From the NCBI GenBank assembly GCA_026396575.1, contig JAPLWM010000017.1, positions 1 to 39,656 of the forward strand: a stretch of DNA of 39,656 nt, written 5' to 3'. Below the pieces are notes generated by a model. That model saw nothing but the letters and a program-made list of their open reading frames with translations. It searched no databases and was not told the DNA's origin. Each line of letters begins with the position of its first letter. Positions within the stretch are counted from its first letter, which is position 1. Shown piece after piece: positions 8,725 to 17,491 of this stretch. The translations under genes were made by a program, and so were the position numbers. The stretch is from Candidatus Komeilibacteria bacterium. GTDB taxonomy: Bacteria > Patescibacteriota > Patescibacteriia > UBA1558 > UBA10009.

Positions 8725-8757
8725 GCAGGGTCAAAAGAACATTAACCCTGTTTTATT
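8725..8757 (+). promoter_or_regulatory. Terminator-like hairpin just before the NYN gene start
   Basis: GCAGGGT and AACCCTG can pair across a short loop, followed directly by TTTTATTT and the ATG at 8759. That is the form of an intrinsic terminator whose U-tract holds the start codon. A second CAGGGT copy lies about nine bases upstream and could compete for the same right arm. This suggests attenuation or autoregulation, but is unproven. Confidence 0.45.
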
Positions 8758-8758
8758 T

Positions 8759-9295
8759 ATGCAAAATTTAAAGAATAACTGCGCTTATATAGATGGCGCT
8801 AATTTACATAAGGGCATTGAAGAACTTGGCTGGCATTTGGATTATTTTCGCCTTCACAGCTGGTTGATACAAAAATACCAAATCAATAGGGCTTACATTT
8901 TTTTAGGCTATGTGGCGGATAATAAGCGGCTATATCAAAAATTGCGGCGCGCCGGCTTTGTTTTGGTTTTTAAATCTTTAACTTTTCTAGCAGACGGCAA
9001 GTTTAAAGGCAATTGCGATGCCGAGCTTGTTTTACAGGCAGTGGTTGATTATTATGAAAATAGATTTAACCAGGCAATTTTAATTTCTGGCGATGGCGAT
9101 TTTGCCTGTTTGGCAATGTTTTTATTAACCAATAAAGTTTTAAAAACCATCGTTGCGCCAAATAAAAGCAGTTGTTCTTATCTTATCAAAAGAATTCAAC
9201 CCCCTTTGTTATTTTTGGATTATTTTAAAGAAAAATTGGCTATAAAAAGAAAAAGCCCCCGGTACGGCAAAACCGTACAAGGGTCTTTTTCATAA
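8759..9295 (+). CDS. NYN domain protein (LabA-like, PIN-fold nuclease family)
   Basis: Single-domain NYN protein, a PIN-like fold often with metal-dependent RNase activity. Acidic residues expected in the active site are visible: the opening AYIDGANLHKG (Asp12, Asn15), KGNCDAELVLQA (Asp near 83) and the pair in LISGDGDFACL. Length (178) is normal for LabA/DUF88-type proteins. The last residues (KSPRYGKTVQGSFS) are encoded by the gene's own terminator, so the stop lies beyond the hairpin. It is monocistronic, has its own promoter, and has no visible Shine-Dalgarno sequence. Target RNA is unknown. Confidence 0.88.
   Translation: MQNLKNNCAYIDGANLHKGIEELGWHLDYFRLHSWLIQKYQINRAYIFLGYVADNKRLYQKLRRAGFVLVFKSLTFLADGKFKGNCDAELVLQAVVDYYENRFNQAILISGDGDFACLAMFLLTNKVLKTIVAPNKSSCSYLIKRIQPPLLFLDYFKEKLAIKRKSPRYGKTVQGSFS
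9250..9290 (+). terminator. Intrinsic terminator overlapping the end of the NYN gene
   Basis: GTACGG/CCGTAC forms the upper stem and CCC/GGG plus A-tract/T-tract the lower one, followed by TCTTTTT. The hairpin is inside the reading frame. With A-rich and T-rich flanks on both sides it may work in both directions. Confidence 0.75.
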
Positions 9296-9336
9296 TAACA
9301 AAGTTATTATATAGTATCAGTTTTTCTTTGTAAATA

Positions 9337-9365
9337 TTGACATAATTTATAAAACATGGTATTTT
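9337..9365 (+). promoter_or_regulatory. Promoter of the small Gly-rich gene
   Basis: TTGACA (9337-9342), 17 bases, then TATTTT (9360-9365), in a very AT-rich stretch. The start would be near 9372, leaving an untranslated leader of about 139 bases. That leader contains small stems (CTGA...TCAG near 9436; TCCGA...TCGGA near 9461-9480). Apart from this, 9296-9510 holds no gene I can see. Confidence 0.6.
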
Positions 9366-9510
9366 AATATATTAATCATAAATTAGATTAGGATTTTGTC
9401 CATAAAATAAGCTATTTTTAGGCAAAATCTTGGTCTGATTCTTGAGTCAGCCACCTGCAATCCGAACAGGAAAAATCGGATAATGCACATTTCATGAAAG
9501 GATGGCTCCG

Positions 9511-9705
9511 ATGAGAGAAACATTGGCTCCGTCTACCGTTACTACTCGCGACTCAAAGGGCCACGAATTCATTTCGGTTGTAGGCGATGCCTATGACAAA
9601 GCGGGACTGTTGGAAGAGGAAGCACAACGTGTCAATGACACGTCTGGCCTTGCCAGTGCCGGTGGCTACGGTGGTTCTTGCTCTGGCTTCCTCCCGCAGC
9701 AATAA
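9511..9705 (+). CDS. Small protein of unknown function with Gly/Ser/Cys-rich tail
   Basis: I do not recognise this 64-residue protein. The ATG at 9511 is chosen because GAAAGGA sits about nine bases upstream, a clear ribosome site in a genome where most genes lack one; an in-frame ATG at 9502 is too close to it. The first 45 residues are charged and look helical (GDAYDKAGLLEEEAQRVND). The tail is small and flexible: SGLASAGGYGGSCSGFLPQQ, with one cysteine. Base composition is richer in G+C than the AT-rich flanks. It has its own promoter (9337-9365) and terminator (9803-9841). A leader/core layout like a modified-peptide precursor is possible, but no maturation enzyme is nearby; a toxin, secreted peptide or small regulatory protein are alternatives. 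Confidence 0.6.
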   Translation: MRETLAPSTVTTRDSKGHEFISVVGDAYDKAGLLEEEAQRVNDTSGLASAGGYGGSCSGFLPQQ

Positions 9706-9748
9706 ACCTTGCCATCTTGAATCCTTGACGCTTTTGATTCCTTGCCTG

Positions 9749-9774
9749 CCCGCCAAAGCCTTGGCGAAGGCGGG
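9749..9774. repeat. GGCGGG-type palindromic repeat
   Basis: CCCGCC (9749-9754) and GGCGGG (9769-9774) frame a short inner stem (CCAAAGCCTTGG). It lies in the 3' untranslated part of the small gene's predicted transcript and resembles the repeats at 23525-23550 and 34091-34124. Confidence 0.6.
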
Positions 9775-9802
9775 TCATTTGAACCTCGGAATTAAAAAAA
9801 TC

Positions 9803-9841
9803 GAAGGGTCGTTCTACGCAATGGACGGCCCTTCTTCTTTT
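9803..9841 (+). terminator. Intrinsic terminator of the small-gene transcript
   Basis: GAAGGGTCGT pairs with ACGGCCCTTC (10 bp, one G-U) and is followed by TTCTTTTTG on the plus strand. Confidence 0.8.
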
Positions 9842-9860
9842 TGTTATAATTTTTTAAATC

Positions 9861-9889
9861 AAAAAACGGGGATTTTACTCCCCGTTTTT
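9861..9889 (-). terminator. rpoC terminator
   Basis: ACGGGGA/TCCCCGT stem with a 6-base loop, flanked by A-runs and T-runs, nine bases past the rpoC stop. Its symmetry would let it stop transcription from both directions. Confidence 0.85.
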
Positions 9890-9897
9890 ACAACAAT

Positions 9898-12800
9898 TTA
9901 TTTCTTCTTAAATCCCGTTCCGGCGGGAATCAGGCGGCCGATAATCACGTTTTCTTTAAGGCCCTTTAAGCGGTCAACTTTGCCGGTAATTGCCGCGTCA
10001 ATCAAGACTCTGGCGGTTTCCTGGAAGGAAGCGGCCGCCAAGAAGCTGTCGGTGGCCAGAGAGGCCTTGATTAAGCCGAGTAACAAGGTTTCACAAGTTG
10101 CTTCATCGCCTTTATTTTTTCTGGCCTTTTCGTTTTCTTCAATCAACTGGGATTTGGTAACGGTTTCGCCCGGCAGCAAATTGGTAGTGCCGGCGTCTTT
10201 AATTAAAATGCGGGAGAACATCTGCCTGACGATCACTTCAATATGCTTGGCATTTAATTTTTGGCCCTGGGAAGAATAGATATACAGGATTTCCTTGATA
10301 ATGTAGCGCTGAACGGTCAGCTGGCCCTGATGCAAATAAAGCTCGTGCAGATCCATGCTGCCTTCGGTTAAGGAATCGCCGGCGCTGACCAGATCGCCGT
10401 CTTTAACCCACAAAGCATAACCGGCCGGAATGATCACTTCCTTTAACGTTTCTTCATTGGAAATAATCTGCAAATAGCCGTTAACGATTTTGAGCTGTCC
10501 GGCGGAAGCGGCTTTAATGATTTTCTTTTCGTTCTGCTGATGGCGCATTAAAACGTCGCCCGGCTTAACGGTGTGCCCGTCTTTAACGGCCAGTTGGAAA
10601 TCTTCATTGATAAAGAGATTTTCCTTGATTTCGCCGAAATATTTAATGTTAATCACGCGTTGGTTTCTGACGCCGATGGCAATATCCTTATCAACCACCA
10701 CTTGGCCGGTAACTTCGGCAATAATGGCTTTGCGCTTGGGCGGGCGGGCTTCAAAAATTTCCTCCACCCTGGGCAAGCCCTGGGTAATGTCGGCACCGGC
10801 CACGCCGCCGGTATGGAAGGTTCTCATGGTTAGCTGGGTGCCTGGTTCGCCAATGCTCTGGGCGGCGATAATGCCGATGGCCGTGCCCAATTCCACCGGT
10901 TTGTTAAAGCCTAAATCGTAGCCATAGCACTCGCGGCAAATGCCCCTGGTTGATTTGCAGGTGATAATGGAACGGATCCTGACGCTGTCCAAAGTTTGGC
11001 CTTCGATTTTTTTAAGCTGATCCTTGGTGACGATTTCGCCGGCTTTAACCAGAATTTTTTTGCTGCCGGGAATTAAAATATCGTCCATGGTGGTGCGGCC
11101 CCAGATTAAGTTGGGGATGGTTTCGCCCATTTTTTCCGCGTCTTCTTTGGTAATAACATAGCCCTCAGTGTCTTTGCATTTTTCTTCGTTAATCACCAGG
11201 TCCTGGGAAATATCCACCAAGCGGCGGGTTAGGTAGCCGGCATTGGCGGTTCTTAAAGCGGTATCGGAAAGGCCCTTGCGGGTGCCGTGGGTAGAGATAA
11301 AGTATTCCAACACGTCCAAGCCTTCCTGGAAATTGGCTTTAACCGGCAGCTCGATAATTTCACCGGCCGGGTTGATTACCAAGCCCTTCATGCCCATAAT
11401 TTGAATCATCTGGGCCCAAGAGCCGCGGGCGCCGGAATTGATAATGGAGTAAAGCGAACTGCCGCTATCAAACGCCTGTTTGGAAAGTTCGGTAATTTCT
11501 TCTTTAATGCCGCTCCAAATTTCCACCACTTTTACGTAGCGTTCTTTATTGGTTAACAAACCCTGTTCATATTGTTCCTGAGTTTGTTCCACCAGTTTTT
11601 CACCTTTATTAATAATGGCGGCTTTGCCCGGCAGCAGGGGAATATCGTTCATGCCCCAAGAGAGGCCGGAGAAAGTAATGGTTTGATAGCCGATTTTTTT
11701 CAGCTGGTCCAAGAATTTGGCGGTGGTTTCGCAATCGTAGATTTCCAGGGAGCGGGCGACCAGTTTTTTTAATTCCTTGGAATTCATATCCTGGTTGATA
11801 AACTGCAATTTATCCGGCACGATTTCGTTGAAGATCAAGCGGCCCGCAGTGGTATTAACCATGGCGTTTTTGATTTTCAGGGCGATTAAATCGTGCAGTT
11901 TGATTTTTTTCAAATCGTAAGCCAAAACCGCTTCTTCGGCCGAAGAGAAATATTTGACCGGTACGGTTTGATGCGGGTTAACGAAAGTCAAATAGTAGCA
12001 ACCCCAAACAATATCCTGGTCGGGCGAAGCCACCGGTTCGCCGGTCGCTGGCTTAAGCAGGTTCTTGGTGGAAAGCATGATTTCGGCCGCTTCGCGCTTG
12101 GCTTCTTCGGTAATGGGCACGTGCACGGCCATTTGGTCGCCGTCAAAATCCGCGTTAAAGGCCTTGCAAACCATGGGATGAACCTGGATGGCTTTGCCTT
12201 CAATTAAAATCGGCTGAAAGGCCTGGATGCCTAAGCGGTGCAGAGTGGGGGCGCGGTTTAACATCACGTGGGATTTTTTGGTGATTTCTTCCAAAATATC
12301 CCAAACTTCTTCGTGGTCTTGTTCAATGTAGCGGTTAGCCGATCTAACATTATGAACAAGGCCCCTAATGATCAATTGGGAAATTACGAACGGCCTAAAC
12401 AGTTCCAAGGCCATGGTTTTCGGCAAACCGCACTGATGCATTTCCAATTGGGCGCCGATAACAATAACACTGCGGCCGGAATAGTCGATACGCTTGCCTA
12501 ATAAGTTTTGCCTAAAACGGCCCTGTTTGCCTTTAAGCATGTCGGCAATGCTTTTAAGCATTCTTTTTTGGCCGGTGGAAGCGGTTACGGTTTTACCCCG
12601 GCGGGCGCCGTTATCAATCAAGGCATCCACCGCTTCCTGCAGCATTCTTTTTTCGTTTCGCTGTATTACTTCCGGAGCGTTAAGTTCCTGCAAGCGCTTT
12701 AAGCGGTTGTTGCGGTTAATTACTCGGCGGTATAAATCATTTAAATCGGAAGTGGCAAAACGTCCGCCGTCCAGCTGAACAATGGGCCGCAGATCGGGCG

Positions 12801-13770
12801 GAATAACCGGCACGGTGGTTAAAATCATCCACTCCGGCCTGATATCGTTAACCAGCAGGCTTTTAACCAGCTTGGATCTTCTGATCAAGCGTTTCTTTTT
12901 TGAAGGAATGGCCTGGACGATTTCCTTATCCAGTTCCACCGACAGTTTTTTCAGGTCAATGCCAAGTAATAAACGGCGCACGGCTTCGGCGCCGATGGAG
13001 GCCTCAAAAACATGGCCGTATTTTAGCGACAAATCCTGGTAGGCGTTTTCGGAAATTATTTTTAAAGGTTTTAAATCTTTTAATTCTTTTTTGGCGGTTT
13101 CGGCGGCATGCTCCAAAATATCGTATTTATCCTGCTTAATATTCTGCAGCAGATTTAATTCTTTTTCCGCGTTAAAATTAGCCGGAGCGGTTGCCTTCTT
13201 TTGATTAACCTCGGCTACCTTAAGCTCAAATTCGCGTTCAATGGCCTTTCTTTTGCTTTTCAACTCGCCTTTGATTTGTTCCAAGGTTTGCACTCTTAAT
13301 TCTTCATCCACGGCCAGGATGATAAAGGAAGCGAAGTAAATGACTTTTTCTAATTCCTGAATGGACAAATCCAAGACCAAGCCGATTTTTGAAGGAATGC
13401 CCCGCAAAAACCAGATATGGGAAACCGGCGCCGCCAAGGAAATGTGGCCCATGCGTTCGCGCCGCACAATGGTCCGGGTAACTTCCACGCCGCATTTGTC
13501 GCAAACAATGCCCTTGTAGCGGATGCGCTTGTATTTGCCGCAATAGCATTCCCAATCCTTGGAAGGCCCGAAAATCCGCTCGCAGAACAAGCCGTCTTTT
13601 TCTGGTTTTTGGGTGCGGTAATTGATGGTTTCCGGCTTAAGCACTTCGCCGTGGGACCACTTTAAAATCTGCTCGGGCGAAGCCAGCCTTAAAGAAATGC
13701 CGTCAAATTCCAAAGGCGGAGCGTTAAAGTCCGACATGAAATTGGTTTTAGCGGTTGAAGGATTGGGCAT
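9898..13770 (-). CDS. rpoC: DNA-directed RNA polymerase subunit beta'
   Basis: Large catalytic subunit of RNA polymerase. The N-terminal zinc site is complete (cysteines at about 75, 77, 90 and 93), and the Mg-binding loop [12 protein letters not shown] is intact near residue 530. The bridge/trigger region ([17 protein letters not shown]) and the second zinc cluster ([13 protein letters not shown]) are also present. At 1290 residues it is within the range for bacteria without the large lineage inserts. The C-terminus ends [11 protein letters not shown]. The ATG at 13770 is used; an alternative at 13737 ([11 protein letters not shown]) is equally plausible as neither has a ribosome site. It follows rpoB after 33 bases in one operon. 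Confidence 0.98.
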   Translation of the reverse strand: MPNPSTAKTNFMSDFNAPPLEFDGISLRLASPEQILKWSHGEVLKPETINYRTQKPEKDGLFCERIFGPSKDWECYCGKYKRIRYKGIVCDKCGVEVTRTIVRRERMGHISLAAPVSHIWFLRGIPSKIGLVLDLSIQELEKVIYFASFIILAVDEELRVQTLEQIKGELKSKRKAIEREFELKVAEVNQKKATAPANFNAEKELNLLQNIKQDKYDILEHAAETAKKELKDLKPLKIISENAYQDLSLKYGHVFEASIGAEAVRRLLLGIDLKKLSVELDKEIVQAIPSKKKRLIRRSKLVKSLLVNDIRPEWMILTTVPVIPPDLRPIVQLDGGRFATSDLNDLYRRVINRNNRLKRLQELNAPEVIQRNEKRMLQEAVDALIDNGARRGKTVTASTGQKRMLKSIADMLKGKQGRFRQNLLGKRIDYSGRSVIVIGAQLEMHQCGLPKTMALELFRPFVISQLIIRGLVHNVRSANRYIEQDHEEVWDILEEITKKSHVMLNRAPTLHRLGIQAFQPILIEGKAIQVHPMVCKAFNADFDGDQMAVHVPITEEAKREAAEIMLSTKNLLKPATGEPVASPDQDIVWGCYYLTFVNPHQTVPVKYFSSAEEAVLAYDLKKIKLHDLIALKIKNAMVNTTAGRLIFNEIVPDKLQFINQDMNSKELKKLVARSLEIYDCETTAKFLDQLKKIGYQTITFSGLSWGMNDIPLLPGKAAIINKGEKLVEQTQEQYEQGLLTNKERYVKVVEIWSGIKEEITELSKQAFDSGSSLYSIINSGARGSWAQMIQIMGMKGLVINPAGEIIELPVKANFQEGLDVLEYFISTHGTRKGLSDTALRTANAGYLTRRLVDISQDLVINEEKCKDTEGYVITKEDAEKMGETIPNLIWGRTTMDDILIPGSKKILVKAGEIVTKDQLKKIEGQTLDSVRIRSIITCKSTRGICRECYGYDLGFNKPVELGTAIGIIAAQSIGEPGTQLTMRTFHTGGVAGADITQGLPRVEEIFEARPPKRKAIIAEVTGQVVVDKDIAIGVRNQRVINIKYFGEIKENLFINEDFQLAVKDGHTVKPGDVLMRHQQNEKKIIKAASAGQLKIVNGYLQIISNEETLKEVIIPAGYALWVKDGDLVSAGDSLTEGSMDLHELYLHQGQLTVQRYIIKEILYIYSSQGQKLNAKHIEVIVRQMFSRILIKDAGTTNLLPGETVTKSQLIEENEKARKNKGDEATCETLLLGLIKASLATDSFLAAASFQETARVLIDAAITGKVDRLKGLKENVIIGRLIPAGTGFKKK

Positions 13771-13803
13771 ATTGGATTATAAAATATTGAAAGATAAATT
13801 TGA

Positions 13804-16800
13804 TTATTCTTTGGCTGTGTCCGCGTCTGCCTGTTCCTGCTCGGCTTTTTCGCGGGCTTCTTTGCGCTTTTCGCGCTTGGCCGTGAATTCGCTGTCCTTG
13901 ATCAGTTCCACGTCCAAACACAGGCCCTTAAGTTCGCGGATTAACACATTGAAGGATTCCGGGATGTTAAGCTTGGTAACGGGCTCACCTTTAATAATGG
14001 ATTCATAAGCTTTACTGCGGCCCGGCACGTCATCCGATTTAATAGTGAGAATTTCCTGCAAAGCGTTGGCGGCACCGTAGGCCTCCAAGGCCCAAACTTC
14101 CATTTCGCCGAATCTTTGGCCGCCGCCTTGGGCTTTGCCGCCCAACGGCTGCTGGGTAACCAAGGAGTAAGGCCCAATGGAACGCTGGTGGATTTTATCT
14201 TCAACCAAATGGTTGAGCTTTAACATATAAATAACGCCCACGGTGGTTTTTTTATTGAACGGTTCGCCGGTCCGGCCGTCATAGAGCTGGATTTTGCCGT
14301 CGGTGGGCAAGTTGGCCCTGGCCAGCTCTTCTTTGATAATTTCCAAAGGCACGCCATTTAAAGCCGGCGAAGCCGCTTTGTAGCCCAAAGCCGCCGCGGC
14401 CATGCCCAAATGGGTTTCCAATAATTGGCCCAGGTTCATGCGGGAAATAACGCCCAAAGGATTCAAGATAATATCCACCGGCGTGCCGTCTTCCATAAAA
14501 GGCATGTTTTCAATCGGCACGATTCGGGAAATTACGCCTTTATTGCCGTGGCGGCCGGCTAATTTGTCGCCGGGCTGCACTTTGCGCAGCTGGGCGATGG
14601 TAACTTGGATGGATTTAATAACGCCGGCCGGCAATTTGTCGCCGCCGCTTCTGGTAAAAATTTTAATATCAATTACTTTGCCGTGTTCGCCGTGTTCCAA
14701 ATAAAGTGAGCTGTCCCTTACGTCTTTGGCTTTTTCGCCAAAGATGGCGCGCAAAAGTTTTTCTTCGGCCGAAAGTTCGGTTTCGCCTTTGGGAGTGATT
14801 TTACCCACTAAAATGTCGCCGGCTTTAACCTGGGCGCCGATCCGCACCACCCCTTCTTCATCCAAATCTTTTAATTTTTCTTCGGACACATTGGGAATAT
14901 CGCGGGTAACCACTTCGGGCCCGAGCTTGGTATCCCGAACGTCAATGGAATAATCTTCAATATGAATGGAGCTGAACAGGCTTCTTTCCACCACTCGTTC
15001 GGATATTAAAATAGCGTCTTCGTAGTTGCCGCCTTCCCAAGACATAAAGGAAACCAAAACGTTTTGGCCCAAGGCCAGTTCGCCGTGGTCGGTAGCGGCG
15101 CCATCGGCAATAATATCGCCCTTTTTAATTTTATCGCCCTTAAACACCAGTGGGTGATGGTTCATGCAGGTGGAAGCGTTGGAGCGCAAAAATTTGCCCA
15201 GCAGATATTCGTGAGGTTCGCCGCTCTTGGGCTGGATCACTATTTTATCGCTTTGCACTTCGGTAATTTCGCCGTCTTCTTCGGCCACGATCACTTGGCC
15301 GGAATCTTTGGCCGCGCGGTATTCAATGCCGGTGCCAACTACCGGTGCTTCGGGCAGAATCAAGGAAACGGCTTGGCGCTGCATATTGGTGCCCATTAAG
15401 GCGCGCACGGCGTCATCATGTTCCAAGAAGGGAATCAAAGAAGTGGCAATGGAAACAATCTGGTTGGGCGCCACGTCCACAAAATCTATTTTAGAAACAT
15501 GGGCAAACGAAGGCCGGCCGTGGATCCTCATTTCGGCGTAGTCGTTGATAAAATAGCCGGTGGCTTCCGCTAAAGGCACGGTGGCGGCCGCAGTGCAATA
15601 ATGTTCTTCGGTAAAAGCGTCCAAATAAACGATTTCATTGGTTACTACCGGTTTAATGGGGATTTTAACGATGTTTTTATGTCCGGCCAATTCGTGGGCT
15701 TTCTTTTCGGTAATGGTTTCGCCTTCGGCAATTACCGTTTTGTTGTTATCGGGATTAACGATATTCTGGCGGGCGATTTTGCCCACGGTAATTTTAGGAT
15801 TATTTTCAATGTCATGCAAAACTTTCCTGAAAGGCGTTTCAATAAAGCCGTAATCGTTAACTCTGGCGTAAGAAGCCAAATGGCCGACCAAGCCAATGTT
15901 CGGGCCTTCGGGAGTGGCAATGGGGCAGATGCGGCCGTAGTGGGTGCGATGCACGTCTCTAACTTCAAAGCCGGCCCGTTCGCGCGACAGGCCGCCGGGG
16001 CCCATGGCCGAAACGCGCCGTTTATGCTCCAGCTCGGCCAAAGGATTGGTTTGGTCCATAAACTGGGAAAGCTGGGAACTCATGAAAAATTCCTTAATGG
16101 AACCGATCACCGGACGGGCGTTGATTAATTGGTTTGGCGTAACGCTGTTAATATCTAGCGTACTCATGCGGTCCTTAATAATGCGTTCCATTCTGGCTAA
16201 GCCGATGCGGCATTTGTTCTGCACCAGTTCGCCGATGGCCCGGATGCGCCGGTTGCCCAAATGATCAATATCGTCGGGTTGGTCCTGGGTAATATTAAGG
16301 CGGATAATTTCCCTGATGATTTTAATCAAATCGTCCAGGCGCAGAATTCTAGTTTCTTTGTTAATCGGCAGATTGTCGTTGAATTTTTTGTTCAATTTAT
16401 AGCGGCCCACCACGCCGAAATCATAGCGGTCAAAATTGAAAAACATGGAGTGGATCAGCGATTTGGCGTTATCCGGAGTGGCCAGGTCGCCCGGCCGAAT
16501 TCTTTTGTAAATTTCAATTAAACCCTCGTTTTCGTTTTTGGCCGAATCTTTGGCCAAGGTGCTGTCGGTATAGTTGATATCCGGCAAAGTTTCCATATCG
16601 GCGAACAGCTCCTTGATTTTTTCATTGGAGCCAACGCCAAAGGCCTTTAAAAGGGAAGTAATGGCCACTTTTCTTTTGCGGTCTATTTTTACGTAAATAA
16701 CGTGGTTGGCATCGGTTTCCAATTCCAGCCAGGCGCCGCGGTTGGGGATGATCTTGGCGCCGTAGAGGCGTTTGCCGCGGTATTGTTCGGAAGTAAAGAA

Positions 16801-17217
16801 AACGCCGGCGCTGCGGATAAGCTGGGAAACCACTACGCGTTCCACGCCGTTAATTACAAAAGTTCCCCGATTGGTCATTAAGGGGAAGTCGCCCAAATAA
16901 ATTTCTTGCTTTTTAACTTCGCCGGTCCTTTCATTAACCAAAGAAGCCCTTACTCTAAGGGGCGCTTCATAAGTGATGTTTTTGGCCCTGGCGATCCGTT
17001 CGTTGAATTTGGGTTCGTCCAGGTAGTAATCTTCAAAATAGAGTTCCAGGTTCCGGCCGATAAAGTCCTTAATCGGCGAAACTTCATCAAAGAGTTCGCG
17101 CAAGCCCGCTTCAAAGAACCATTGGTAGGATCTTTTCTGAATTTCAATTAAATCGGGCAGCGGCAAGGCGATTTTAGACGCTGTAAAATATTTACGCTCC
17201 GGCAGGGAGAGAGGCAT
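13804..17217 (-). CDS. rpoB: DNA-directed RNA polymerase subunit beta
   Basis: Catalytic beta subunit of RNA polymerase, 1137 residues. The rifampicin region is recognisable (SSQLSQFMDQTNPLAELEHKRRVSAMGPGGLSRERAG region, about residues 390-420), with the S, Q, D, H and R positions of the drug-sensitive form. The late blocks (GDKLAGRHGNKGVISRI, PFMEDGTPVDIILNPLGV and GGKAQGGGQRFGEMEVWALEAYGA) are intact. The C-terminal tail is rich in Lys/Glu. The start has no Shine-Dalgarno sequence and is preceded by T-rich sequence. Usually rplJ-rplL precede rpoB; here a 270-bp spacer with a promoter and structured leader precedes it, and a MurE-like gene lies beyond. Confidence 0.98.
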   Translation of the reverse strand: MPLSLPERKYFTASKIALPLPDLIEIQKRSYQWFFEAGLRELFDEVSPIKDFIGRNLELYFEDYYLDEPKFNERIARAKNITYEAPLRVRASLVNERTGEVKKQEIYLGDFPLMTNRGTFVINGVERVVVSQLIRSAGVFFTSEQYRGKRLYGAKIIPNRGAWLELETDANHVIYVKIDRKRKVAITSLLKAFGVGSNEKIKELFADMETLPDINYTDSTLAKDSAKNENEGLIEIYKRIRPGDLATPDNAKSLIHSMFFNFDRYDFGVVGRYKLNKKFNDNLPINKETRILRLDDLIKIIREIIRLNITQDQPDDIDHLGNRRIRAIGELVQNKCRIGLARMERIIKDRMSTLDINSVTPNQLINARPVIGSIKEFFMSSQLSQFMDQTNPLAELEHKRRVSAMGPGGLSRERAGFEVRDVHRTHYGRICPIATPEGPNIGLVGHLASYARVNDYGFIETPFRKVLHDIENNPKITVGKIARQNIVNPDNNKTVIAEGETITEKKAHELAGHKNIVKIPIKPVVTNEIVYLDAFTEEHYCTAAATVPLAEATGYFINDYAEMRIHGRPSFAHVSKIDFVDVAPNQIVSIATSLIPFLEHDDAVRALMGTNMQRQAVSLILPEAPVVGTGIEYRAAKDSGQVIVAEEDGEITEVQSDKIVIQPKSGEPHEYLLGKFLRSNASTCMNHHPLVFKGDKIKKGDIIADGAATDHGELALGQNVLVSFMSWEGGNYEDAILISERVVERSLFSSIHIEDYSIDVRDTKLGPEVVTRDIPNVSEEKLKDLDEEGVVRIGAQVKAGDILVGKITPKGETELSAEEKLLRAIFGEKAKDVRDSSLYLEHGEHGKVIDIKIFTRSGGDKLPAGVIKSIQVTIAQLRKVQPGDKLAGRHGNKGVISRIVPIENMPFMEDGTPVDIILNPLGVISRMNLGQLLETHLGMAAAALGYKAASPALNGVPLEIIKEELARANLPTDGKIQLYDGRTGEPFNKKTTVGVIYMLKLNHLVEDKIHQRSIGPYSLVTQQPLGGKAQGGGQRFGEMEVWALEAYGAANALQEILTIKSDDVPGRSKAYESIIKGEPVTKLNIPESFNVLIRELKGLCLDVELIKDSEFTAKREKRKEAREKAEQEQADADTAKE

Positions 17218-17290
17218 AAAAAATTATGAAAAGTTAATGAAATTAGACAAAAATATAGCCCTTTTTAGGGTGGAAAGGGTTTGCGAGAAA

Positions 17291-17310
17291 GGACTGTTTT
17301 ACACAGTCGG
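17291..17310 (-). promoter_or_regulatory. Hairpin in the rpoB leader
   Basis: GACTGT-GTAAA-ACAGTC on the minus strand makes a 6-bp stem about 15-30 bases into the predicted rpoBC transcript. It may stabilise or regulate the leader; no known riboswitch or protein site is recognised. Confidence 0.4.
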
Positions 17311-17328
17311 AGTACAAAACATAGCAGG

Positions 17329-17357
17329 ATAATACATCAAAAAAATACTTTTGTCAA
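17329..17357 (-). promoter_or_regulatory. Main promoter of rpoB-rpoC
   Basis: On the minus strand a consensus TTGACA (17352-17357) and TATTAT (17329-17334) are 17 bases apart. The transcript would start near 17322, giving a leader of about 105 bases. A second TTGACA at 17428-17433 with a poor -10 at 17405-17410 may be an accessory promoter. Confidence 0.75.
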
Positions 17358-17381
17358 GGATTTTAGGGTGAAAATAAAAAA

Positions 17382-17401
17382 TTTGGCTAAAATTAGCCAA
17401 A
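17382..17401. promoter_or_regulatory. Operator-like palindrome upstream of the rpoB promoter
   Basis: TTTGGCTAA-AA-TTAGCCAAA is a 9+2+9 perfect inverted repeat located about 25 bases upstream of the -35 box. The size and position fit a dimeric activator or repressor site; it could also be a small hairpin in a transcript from the upper promoter. Confidence 0.4.
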
Positions 17402-17491
17402 AATCAATTAAATAGGGAATTTGTTTTTGTCAAGAAATAAATTATTTTAGCGCTTATTTTAGCTCAAAAAACGGGATTTTAGGGGCAGTTA

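Noticed and set aside
9553..9756. Minus-strand 67-codon frame opposite the small Gly-rich gene
   Set aside because: No ribosome site or minus promoter, while the plus strand has promoter, ribosome site and terminator in the right order.
9372..9841. tmRNA or another known structural RNA
   Set aside because: No tRNA-like ends, no CCA and no recognisable core motifs; the frame with a ribosome site explains it better.
13941..14204. Many long open frames opposite rpoB, rpoC, ftsK, polA and uvrB
   Set aside because: They are antisense shadows of conserved genes and match no family.
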